The notes below the pieces were generated by a model. That model saw nothing but the letters and a program-made list of their open reading frames with translations. It searched no databases and was not told where the DNA came from. Below, one piece after another: positions 24,528 to 37,971 of a stretch of DNA of 43,091 nucleotides; within the stretch, counting starts at the first letter, position 1; every line of letters begins with the position of its first letter. The DNA lies in assembly GCF_000261685.1 (NCBI RefSeq), contig NZ_AJQE01000187.1:1-43091 (forward strand). Direction: 5' to 3'. Both the position numbers and the translations under genes were made by a program. The stretch comes from Bradyrhizobium genomosp. I (2014). GTDB lineage: Bacteria; Pseudomonadota; Alphaproteobacteria; Rhizobiales; Xanthobacteraceae.

Positions 24528-24588
24528 AAATTAGGACACTCCCAAAATCAACTTAGGACGCTAGGGGTTAAATACGGACAGTACCCCA
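24528..24588. repeat. Direct repeat copy 2, abutting the recA control region
   Basis: The second copy of the block seen at 24246-24305, sharing the final GGACAGTACC and most of the preceding spacing. It ends 11 bases before the first SOS box of recA. Such GGACA-rich ends look like remnants of insertion-element termini or a duplicated promoter block; no transposase gene is present. Confidence 0.75.
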
Positions 24589-24598
24589 CTTCCCAAAA

Positions 24599-24631
24599 GA
24601 ACATATTGCGAACCTAGAACAAATAGGGTAC
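24599..24631 (+). promoter_or_regulatory. LexA (SOS) boxes upstream of recA
   Basis: GAAC-N7-GAAC at 24599-24613 matches the alphaproteobacterial LexA box. A second, weaker GAAC-N7-GTAC follows at 24617-24631. They lie about 75-107 bases before the recA start, the expected place for SOS control. Confidence 0.8.
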
Positions 24632-24705
24632 GTTGCTTTTATCGCCGAGCTGCCTCGCAACCGTTTGTCCCTCACGCGAATCCTCGCCATAAGGAGCACG
24701 ACCCA

Positions 24706-25794
<1,089 letters not shown>

Positions 25795-25897
25795 GACCTG
25801 ACCCGAAAGCTTTTCGCGAGGAGCGGGCGCTGAGGACGTTGAGTTGCCGACGTCATCGGCGCCCGTTTCGTTTTGCGTGGGCGGATCGCGTGGTTTC

Positions 25898-26019
25898 GTG
25901 CCCCGGACGCAGCGCAGCGCGAAGCGGTGCGCTGCTGAGCCGGGGTCCATCACCTCTGTCAGCAGCATGGGTCCCGGCTCTGCGGTGCGTCATTTCATGC
26001 CGCACCGCGTCCGGGACAT
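25898..26019. repeat. Palindromic intergenic repeat, copy B
   Basis: A 122-bp block beginning GTGCCCCGGACGCAGCGCAG and closing GCGTCCGGGACAT. Inner arms are GAGCCGGGGTCCAT and ATGGGTCCCGGCTC. It is the same family as 2088-2222. It lies between the convergent ends of recA and gcvP and may act as a bidirectional terminator. Confidence 0.8.
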
Positions 26020-26031
26020 GAGGCCGGCGTC

Positions 26032-28902
<2,871 letters not shown>

Positions 28903-28988
28903 GGGTCCTCGCTATAGGTCATCTGTCGCTGTCATCGTCCGGGACGGGAGCGCGATGACGCGGTTGTTCGCCTCACCACTCCGCTGTC

Positions 28989-29081
28989 ATGCCCCGCAAA
29001 GGCGGGGCATCCAGTAAACGCAGGCGTTTCGGCTAGGGCCGATGGGCCGCGGCGTACTGGATCACCCGCCTTCGCGGGTGA
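28989..29081. repeat. Double-hairpin repeat between gcvH and gcvP
   Basis: Two hairpins, ATGCCCCGC-AAAG-GCGGGGCAT (28989-29010) and TCACCCGC-CTTC-GCGGGTGA (29062-29081), flank the inverted pair ATCCAGTA (29009-29016) and TACTGGAT (29055-29062). I recognise the overall form as a common Bradyrhizobium-type intergenic repeat. It sits inside an operon, where it could tune the downstream gcvP message. Confidence 0.8.
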
Positions 29082-29115
29082 TGACACCGAGAATGGGGAA
29101 ACAGCTCGCTTCATC

Positions 29116-29484
29116 TCACGCCGTGTGTGCCTTGTAGGCGGCTTCATCCATGAGGCTGCCGAGCTCGCTCCTGTCGGCCAGCTTGATCTTGAAGAACCAG
29201 GCCTTGCCTTGCGCATCCGAGTTCACCAGCGCCGGCTCGGCGGCGAGCGCCTCGTTGGTCTCGACCACCTCGCCCGTAACGGGCGCGTAGACGTCGGAGG
29301 CCGCCTTCACGGATTCCACGACGGCGGCGGCTTCGGCCTTCTTCAAGGCGCGGCCGACCTTGGGCAATTCGACGAACACGACGTCGCCGAGCTGCTGCTG
29401 CGCGTAGTCGGTGATGCCGACGGTGGCGACGTCGCCGTCGATCGCGAGCCATTCATGGTCGGAGGTGTACAGCGTCGTGGTCAT
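29116..29484 (-). CDS. gcvH: Glycine cleavage system H protein
   Basis: A 122-residue lipoyl carrier. The lipoylated lysine is K60 in [17 protein letters not shown], and the fold is the usual GcvH beta barrel. It shuttles the aminomethyl group between GcvP, GcvT and dihydrolipoyl dehydrogenase. It lies 11 bases after gcvT, with which it should be cotranscribed. Confidence 0.98.
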   Translation of the reverse strand: MTTTLYTSDHEWLAIDGDVATVGITDYAQQQLGDVVFVELPKVGRALKKAEAAAVVESVKAASDVYAPVTGEVVETNEALAAEPALVNSDAQGKAWFFKIKLADRSELGSLMDEAAYKAHTA

Positions 29485-29495
29485 TTTCGAGGTCC

Positions 29496-30644
29496 TCAGC
29501 GTTTGTAGGTGTTCTTGACGAAGGGCATGGCGGAGACCTGCATGGCCAAGCGCTGGCCACGCACTTCGGCGAAAAGTTTCGCGCCGAGCGCGCTCAGGCT
29601 CACAGGCACATAGCCCATCGCGACCGGCGCATTCAGGCTCGGGCCGAAGCCGCCCGAGGTGACCTTGCCGATCGGCTCGCCTGCGGCCTGACCCGCAAAC
29701 AGCAGCGCGCCCTCGCGCACCGGCGCGCGGCCTTCGGCGCGCAGGCCGACGCGGCGGCGGCTGGCGCCCTGATCGAAATGAGCCAGGATCTTTTCAGCGC
29801 CGGGAAAACCGCCGGCGCGCGCGCCACCGCTGCGGCGGCTCTTCTGCACGGACCATTCCAGCGCGGCCTCGACCGGCGTGGTCGCGGTGTCGATGTCGTG
29901 GCCGTAGAGGCAGAGCCCGGCTTCCAGCCGCAGGCTGTCGCGCGCCCCGAGGCCGATCGGCAGCACGTCGGGATTGTCGAGCAGCGTCCTCGCGAGCCGT
30001 TCGGCATCGGCCGCGGGAACGGAGATCTCGAACCCGTCCTCGCCGGTGTAGCCGGAGCGCGAGACGAAGCATTTGATGCCGGCGACCTCTTGCGGGCCGG
30101 CGTCCATGAATGTCATGGACGACGCTCCTGCACACAATGTCGCCAGTGCCGCTTCCGCCTTCGGGCCCTGCAGCGCGATCAGCGCGCGGTCGGCCAGAGA
30201 ATCGATGACGCAGTCGTCCGCGAGATGCGCGCGCAGATGCGCCTCGTCCGCTTCCTTGCAGGCGGCGTTGACGACCAGGAACAGGTGATCGCCGAAATTG
30301 GCGACCATCAGATCGTCGAGAATCCCGCCTTTCGCATTGGTGAACTGGGCGTAGCGCTGCCGGCCAGGTGCGATCGCCACGATGTCCTGCGGCACCAGCC
30401 GTTCCAGCGCGCGGGCGGCGTCCTCGACCTTGCCCGACTTCGGCCGAAGCGCGAGCTGCCCCATATGCGAGACGTCGAACAGGCCGGCGGCGGCTCGCGT
30501 GTGGAGGTGCTCCTTCAGCACGCCCGCGGGGTACTGCACGGGCATGTCATAGCCCGCGAACGGCACCATCTTGCCGCCGAGGGACACGTGCAGGGCGTGG
30601 AGGGGCGTATGTCGGAGAGATTTCTGGTCGTCGGGTACTGGCAT
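29496..30644 (-). CDS. gcvT: Aminomethyltransferase, T protein
   Basis: A 382-residue folate-binding protein, normal for GcvT ([65 protein letters not shown]). It transfers the methylene group to tetrahydrofolate and releases ammonia. The start at 30644 ([16 protein letters not shown]) was chosen in place of an upstream ATG because GAGG precedes it and the longer form would run into the riboswitch region. It is the first gene of gcvT-H-P. Confidence 0.97.
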   Translation of the reverse strand: MPVPDDQKSLRHTPLHALHVSLGGKMVPFAGYDMPVQYPAGVLKEHLHTRAAAGLFDVSHMGQLALRPKSGKVEDAARALERLVPQDIVAIAPGRQRYAQFTNAKGGILDDLMVANFGDHLFLVVNAACKEADEAHLRAHLADDCVIDSLADRALIALQGPKAEAALATLCAGASSMTFMDAGPQEVAGIKCFVSRSGYTGEDGFEISVPAADAERLARTLLDNPDVLPIGLGARDSLRLEAGLCLYGHDIDTATTPVEAALEWSVQKSRRSGGARAGGFPGAEKILAHFDQGASRRRVGLRAEGRAPVREGALLFAGQAAGEPIGKVTSGGFGPSLNAPVAMGYVPVSLSALGAKLFAEVRGQRLAMQVSAMPFVKNTYKR

Positions 30645-30664
30645 CACAGGGGTCCTCGGCGGTT

Positions 30665-30686
30665 CCCCGGGGACGATTCCCCGGGG
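30665..30686 (-). promoter_or_regulatory. Hairpin between riboswitch and gcvT, possible expression platform
   Basis: CCCCGGGGA (30665-30673 on plus), four-base loop and TCCCCGGGG (30678-30686) form a perfect 9-bp stem between the second aptamer and the gcvT start. It has no U-run, so it is not a simple terminator; it may sequester or release the ribosome site. Confidence 0.5.
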
Positions 30687-30699
30687 CAACCAGTCGAAG

Positions 30700-30876
30700 C
30701 CCCATCTGTCGCTGTGCCTGAGAGTATTATCCCGTCGGCGGGTGCCACCCGGGTCTTAAGCCCGTCGGCGCCTCTTTCCAGATGTCGTCAAAGCCACGCG
30801 GTCCTTTTGCCTGAGAGTTTCCGGGGCGGTTGCTCCTTCGGCGCCGGCTGCCTGAAGCCGGTCTCTCCCGATGTGG
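30700..30876 (-). ncRNA. Tandem glycine riboswitch controlling gcvT-gcvH-gcvP
   Basis: On the minus strand the leader contains the two gcvT-motif aptamers. The first has GGAGAGACC (near 30868), CGCCGAAGGAGCAACCGCCC and ACTCTCAGGCAAAAGGACCG (30799-30820). The second has ATCTGGAAAGAGGCGCCGAC (about 30765-30784) and ACTCTCAGGCACAGCGACAG (about 30705-30725). Such tandem aptamers bind glycine and turn on glycine-cleavage genes. The RNA ends about 55 bases before the gcvT start. Confidence 0.93.
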
Positions 30877-30894
30877 CCGTACGATATGGATGGA

Positions 30895-30924
30895 TAAAGA
30901 CCACAGGGCGGCCAAGCCTGTCAA
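30895..30924 (-). promoter_or_regulatory. Promoter of the gcv operon
   Basis: On the minus strand TTGACA (30924-30919), an 18-base spacer and TCTTTA (30900-30895) give a sigma-70-type promoter just before the first aptamer. It is divergent from alaS. Confidence 0.55.
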
Positions 30925-31101
30925 CGCGGCACTAGCGCCTTTCAACGGGATTGCGCGCCTGCGGCAAGCCTCTGATCTCTCTGCACAGTTTCTGGACAGC
31001 GAAGCTGGCCTTGTCTAAAAGCGCTTTGGCCCGCAGATATCAGCCTTAACGTCCGGTTCGAATGGCAGGAAGCGGGTCCAAGCACACCCGATTGGATGAA
31101 C

Positions 31102-33798
<2,697 letters not shown>

Positions 33799-33803
33799 CG
33801 ATC

Positions 33804-35030
33804 ATGCGCCCCGTTCCGCGAGGACGTGGGCCTCGCGATCCCAATGTGAGGGATCGCCTCTACGAATTGCTGGAGCACGATCCGCTGGCCTATTCGGCCG
33901 GGTCGCGCTTCATCCAGTTCATCATCGGCGTCGTCGTGCTCAACGTCGCCGCGATGATCCTCGCCTCGGTGCCGGAGCTCGACGACCGGTTCGGCACGCT
34001 GTTTGCGGGCATCACCGTCCTGTCCGTGATCGTGTTCGCGCTGGAATATGCCGCGCGGCTATGGACCGTGGCGGGGCATACCCAACGCAAGGGATCGGCG
34101 CTGTCCGACCGGCTCTGCTACGCCTTCTCGGCGCTCGGCATCATCGATCTCATGGCGTTCCTGCCCGCCGCAATCGTGCTTGCCACCGGCCAGCACGCGA
34201 CGCTGGCCGCGCTCGGCGTGCTGCCGTTCTTCAAGCTGATCCGCTATTCGCCGGCGATGCGTTCGCTGCTCGCCGCGGTGCATGCCGAGCGGCGGGCGCT
34301 GATCGGCTGTATCGTGATCCTGATCGGCGCGGTGCTGACCTTCGCCTCGCTGCTCTATGCCATCGAGCGCGACGTGCAGCCGGACAAGCTCGGCACCATT
34401 CCGCAGGCGATGTGGTGGGCGATCGTGACGCTCGGCACCGTCGGCTATGGCGACGTCGTGCCGGTGACGCCGCTCGGCAAGTTCGTCTCCACCTTCGCCA
34501 TCATCGCCGGCTTTGCCATGATCGCGCTGCCGGTCGCGATCATCTCGACCGCGTTTGCGGAAGAGGTGAGGCGGCGCGATTTCGTCGTCACCTGGGGCAT
34601 GCTGGCGCGGGTGCCGCTGTTCTCGCATCTGTCGGCCACGGAGATCGCCGACATCATGCGGCTGCTCAGGGCACGCACCATCGAGCAGGGCGAGATTCTG
34701 GTGCGGCGGGGCGATGTTGCCTCGTCGATGTATTTCATCACCGCCGGCGAGGTCGAGATTGCGCTGCCGAGCCAGCAGGTGCGCCTTGCCGACGGCACCT
34801 TCTTCGGCGAGATCGCGCTGCTGCACAAGACCAAGCGCAGCGGCACGGTGACGGCGACCCGCAAGACCCGGCTGCTCGTGCTCGACGCCCAGGATTTCCA
34901 CGCTTTGATAGCGCGCATGCCGACGCTCGCCCAACACGTTCACAATACGGCCAAGGCGAGGCTCGCCGACTCCGGCGATCTCGCGCTCGCCGAACTCGCG
35001 CAGGCGGAGAAGGAAGGCGGGGAGCGCTAA
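33804..35030 (+). CDS. Cyclic-nucleotide-gated potassium channel (MlotiK1-like)
   Basis: A 408-residue protein. Six membrane segments (about residues 30-240) end in a pore with the selectivity filter TVGYGD (about 211-216). A C-terminal cyclic-nucleotide-binding domain follows (about 270-390), with the phosphate-binding cassette FGEIALLHKTKRSGTVT containing the conserved glutamate and arginine. This is the MlotiK1 layout: a K+ channel opened by cAMP binding in the inner membrane. It starts six bases after alaS, an unusual pairing that suggests cotranscription. The extra C-terminal acidic segment (LALAELAQAEKEGGE) is longer than in MlotiK1. Confidence 0.92.
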   Translation: MRPVPRGRGPRDPNVRDRLYELLEHDPLAYSAGSRFIQFIIGVVVLNVAAMILASVPELDDRFGTLFAGITVLSVIVFALEYAARLWTVAGHTQRKGSALSDRLCYAFSALGIIDLMAFLPAAIVLATGQHATLAALGVLPFFKLIRYSPAMRSLLAAVHAERRALIGCIVILIGAVLTFASLLYAIERDVQPDKLGTIPQAMWWAIVTLGTVGYGDVVPVTPLGKFVSTFAIIAGFAMIALPVAIISTAFAEEVRRRDFVVTWGMLARVPLFSHLSATEIADIMRLLRARTIEQGEILVRRGDVASSMYFITAGEVEIALPSQQVRLADGTFFGEIALLHKTKRSGTVTATRKTRLLVLDAQDFHALIARMPTLAQHVHNTAKARLADSGDLALAELAQAEKEGGER

Positions 35031-35045
35031 GCGGCCTCAAAAGCA

Positions 35046-35073
35046 AAGGGCCGCGCCTCGAGGCGCGGCCCTT
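35046..35073. terminator. Bidirectional terminator between the channel gene and icd
   Basis: A perfect 28-bp palindrome, AAGGGCCGCGCCTC (35046-35059) followed by its reverse complement to 35073, lies between two convergent genes. On the minus strand it is followed by TTGCTTTT, suiting icd termination; on the plus side the U-run is weak. Confidence 0.8.
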
Positions 35074-35109
35074 GATGATCTGGCCCAGTCGGGCGAAAGA
35101 GCGGACGGC

Positions 35110-36324
35110 TTACGCCGCCAGCGCCTTGGTCAGGTTTTCCGCGACCTTGTCGAGGAAGCCGGTGGTCGAGAGCCAGCGCTGGTCGGCGCCGACCAGGAGC
35201 GCGAGGTCCTTGGTCATGTAGCCGGCCTCGACGGTGTCGACGCAGACCTTCTCCAGCGTGGCGGCGAACTTGGCGAGCTCGGCATTGTTGTCGAGCTTGG
35301 CGCGGTGCGACAGGCCGCGGGTCCAGGCGAAGATCGACGCGATCGAGTTGGTCGAGGTCTCCTTGCCCTTCTGGTGCTCGCGGTAGTGGCGGGTCACCGT
35401 GCCATGGGCGGCTTCGGCCTCGACGGTCTTGCCGTCGGGGGTGAGCAGCACCGAGGTCATCAGGCCGAGCGAGCCGTAGCCCTGCGCGACCGTGTCGGAC
35501 TGCACGTCGCCGTCGTAGTTCTTGCAGGCCCAGACATAGCCGCCGGACCATTTCAGCGCCGAGGCCACCATGTCGTCGATCAGGCGGTGCTCGTAGGTCA
35601 GGCCCTTGGCGTCGAACTCCTTCTTGAACTCCTTGTCGAAGATCTCCTGGAAGATGTCCTTGAAGCGGCCGTCATAGACCTTGAGGATCGTGTTCTTGGT
35701 CGACAGGTACACCGGGTAATTGCGGAGCAGGCCGTAGTTGAAGGAGGCGCGGGCGAAATCGATGATGGAATCGTCGAGATTGTACATCTCCATGGCGACG
35801 CCGGCGCCGGGGGCCTTGAACACCTCCTTCTCGATCACGGTGCCGTCCTCGCCGACGAACTTCAGCGAGAGGGTGCCCTTGCCCGGGAACTTGATGTCGG
35901 TGGCGCGGTACTGGTCGCCATAGGCGTGGCGGCCGATGATGATCGGCTTGGTCCAGCCGGGAACCAGGCGCGGCACGTTCTTGCAGATGATCGGTTCGCG
36001 GAAGATCACGCCGCCGAGGATGTTGCGGATGGTGCCGTTCGGCGACTTCCACATCTGCTTGAGGTTGAATTCCTTCACCCGGGCTTCATCGGGGGTGATG
36101 GTGGCGCACTTGACGCCGACGCCGACCTTCTTGATCGCCTCAGCCGCGTCGATGGTGACCTGATCGTTGGTGTGGTCGCGGTATTCCATGCCCAAGTCGA
36201 AATACATCAGCTCGACATCCAGGAACGGGTTGATCAGCTTGTCCTTGATGTACTGCCAGATGATCCGGGTCATCTCGTCGCCATCGAGTTCGACGACGGG
36301 ATTGGATACCTTGATTTTTGCCAT
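35110..36324 (-). CDS. icd: NADP-dependent isocitrate dehydrogenase
   Basis: A 404-residue homodimer-type enzyme ([20 protein letters not shown] at the start, [40 protein letters not shown] and [20 protein letters not shown]). It oxidises isocitrate to 2-oxoglutarate with NADP and a divalent cation in the TCA cycle. The start at 36324 is chosen because homologues start MAKIKV; the frame extends 14 codons further upstream. It converges on the channel gene. Confidence 0.98.
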   Translation of the reverse strand: MAKIKVSNPVVELDGDEMTRIIWQYIKDKLINPFLDVELMYFDLGMEYRDHTNDQVTIDAAEAIKKVGVGVKCATITPDEARVKEFNLKQMWKSPNGTIRNILGGVIFREPIICKNVPRLVPGWTKPIIIGRHAYGDQYRATDIKFPGKGTLSLKFVGEDGTVIEKEVFKAPGAGVAMEMYNLDDSIIDFARASFNYGLLRNYPVYLSTKNTILKVYDGRFKDIFQEIFDKEFKKEFDAKGLTYEHRLIDDMVASALKWSGGYVWACKNYDGDVQSDTVAQGYGSLGLMTSVLLTPDGKTVEAEAAHGTVTRHYREHQKGKETSTNSIASIFAWTRGLSHRAKLDNNAELAKFAATLEKVCVDTVEAGYMTKDLALLVGADQRWLSTTGFLDKVAENLTKALAA

Positions 36325-36651
36325 GATCGGGGGAGCCTCTTGGGAACGGCGCTTGTGGCGCGCCACGGGAATATCCGCCGCCTCTTAGCACCGCCGCGCG
36401 GCGGGCGAAAGCCAAGGGATTATGCACTTTTAGCTCATCCAGCTTCCGCAGATGGGGAGCGGCCGGCCGGGGGCGGGGTGAGGTTTCAGGCGAGATTCAA
36501 AAGTCGAATCCAACCCGTTATTTCCCTTGAGAATTTCGTCAGGACAGGCAAACGACAGGCGAACGCGGCGGGCCGGCCAACGGCTGGCTTTGAATCAATT
36601 CCTGAGGCGGCCTTGCCAAGGCCTTGAGAGACAGTGGGAAAGCGAAGCGAG

Positions 36652-37848
36652 ATGTCGGGGACTGACAGAAGCAAGGCGGGCCTTTCCCTCGACGGTCCCA
36701 TCGTCATCCTGGTCGAGCCGCAGCTGGGTGAAAACATCGGCATGGCCGCGCGCGCCATGGGCAATTTCGCGCTTGGTGCCCTGCGCATCGTCAACCCCCG
36801 GGACGGATGGCCCAACATCGCCGCCCAGCGCGCCGCGGCCGGCGCCGACCACATTCTGGAACGGGTCGAATTGTTCGACACGGTGGAGCAGGCGGTGGCC
36901 GACCTCGACCTGCTGTTCGCCACCACCGCGCGCCCCCACGATCAGGCCAAGCCGGTTGTCGGGCCGGAGGCGGCCGCAAGCGAGATCGCCGGGCATGTCG
37001 CCGCCGGGGGCAGGGCCGGCATCCTGTTCGGCCGGGAGCGCTGGGGCCTGACCAATGAGGAGGTCGGGCTCTCCAACCGCATCATCACCTTCCCGGTCAA
37101 TCCCGGCTTTGCCTCGCTCAACCTCGCCCAGGCCGTGCTGCTGATCGGCTATGAATGGTTCAAGCGGGCCACATCCGGCGAGCTGCCGCATGCCATGCCG
37201 GAGCGGTCCGAGCGCGCCTCGCAGCACCAGATGCAGGCCTTCTTCGACAATCTCGTGCGCGAGCTCGACAAGGTCGAGTTCCTGCGGCCGGCCGAGAAGC
37301 GCGACACCATGCTGGTGAACCTGCGCAACATCTTCAGCCGGATGGAGCCGACCAAGCAGGACATGCATACCCTCCATGGAGTCGTCATGGCGATCGCGGA
37401 AGGACGAAAGGGTCCGGCCAAGGGCGGCGTGCTCGATGGCGAGCAGGCGACGCGCCTGCGCGCGCTCCTGGCCGAGCACGGGCAGGGCGGCGGCGTGCCC
37501 GACAGCGGCTCCACCGTGCGCGGCCTTGCCCGCCTGCTCCGCCGCAATCCGACCGACGCCGAGCGCCTGCTCTGGCAGGCGCTGACCCGCGACCGCCGCT
37601 TCGCCGGCCAGTTCAAGCGCCAGACCCCGGTCGGTCGCCACATCCCGGACTTTGTCTCGTTCCCGCACCGGATCGCGGTCGAGCTGGTGAACCCGGGCGA
37701 GGGGGAAGCGATCGCCGCCGACCGTGCGTCGCGGCGGGCCTGGCTGGAGGCAAGGGAATATCGTGTGCTCGACATCCGCGCGGCGGATGTGGAGCGCGAT
37801 CTGGAGGCCGAGCTGGCGCGGCTGCAGGGGATGATGGAGGCTTCGTAG
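36652..37848 (+). CDS. trmJ: TrmJ-like tRNA 2'-O-methyltransferase fused to a DUF559 nuclease-fold domain
   Basis: A 398-residue fusion. Residues 15-165 are a SpoU/TrmH-type SPOUT methyltransferase with the three motifs NIGMAARAMGNF (28-39), ILFGRERWGLTNEE (124-137) and NPGFASLNLAQAV (150-162), as in TrmJ, which methylates the 2'-O of tRNA position 32. A short helical extension follows to about 245. Residues 290-390 match DUF559, a PD-(D/E)XK-type fold (LRRNPTDAERLLWQAL, FKRQTPVGRHIPDFVSF, IAVELVNPGE). D333 and E344 are kept, but the usual LDG after the glutamate is replaced by LVN, so activity may be lost. The start at 36652 (MSGTDRSKAG) is preferred; a GTG at 36634 is an alternative. Confidence 0.9.
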   Translation: MSGTDRSKAGLSLDGPIVILVEPQLGENIGMAARAMGNFALGALRIVNPRDGWPNIAAQRAAAGADHILERVELFDTVEQAVADLDLLFATTARPHDQAKPVVGPEAAASEIAGHVAAGGRAGILFGRERWGLTNEEVGLSNRIITFPVNPGFASLNLAQAVLLIGYEWFKRATSGELPHAMPERSERASQHQMQAFFDNLVRELDKVEFLRPAEKRDTMLVNLRNIFSRMEPTKQDMHTLHGVVMAIAEGRKGPAKGGVLDGEQATRLRALLAEHGQGGGVPDSGSTVRGLARLLRRNPTDAERLLWQALTRDRRFAGQFKRQTPVGRHIPDFVSFPHRIAVELVNPGEGEAIAADRASRRAWLEAREYRVLDIRAADVERDLEAELARLQGMMEAS

Positions 37849-37933
37849 GGTGGTTTGCCTTGTGGCAGCGCGAAGCGCGGGCCGCAAGTGGTCGCCAAGA
37901 CGCTTTCCCACGAGCAGCGGCATCATCTGACGC

Positions 37934-37954
37934 AAGGCTAGCGGACCTAGCCTT
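37934..37954. terminator. Hairpin between the trmJ fusion and the large NTPase gene
   Basis: AAGGCTAG (37934-37941), loop CGGAC and CTAGCCTT (37947-37954) form a perfect 8-bp stem in the 123-base gap between convergent genes. A T-rich stretch ends the gap on the plus strand. It probably terminates trmJ. Confidence 0.55.
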
Positions 37955-37971
37955 CGCGCTTTACGCGCCTT

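Noticed and set aside
24002..24588. Insertion sequence beside recA
   Set aside because: Repeated GGACA blocks resemble element ends, but no transposase or inverted termini are present, so only direct repeats are reported.
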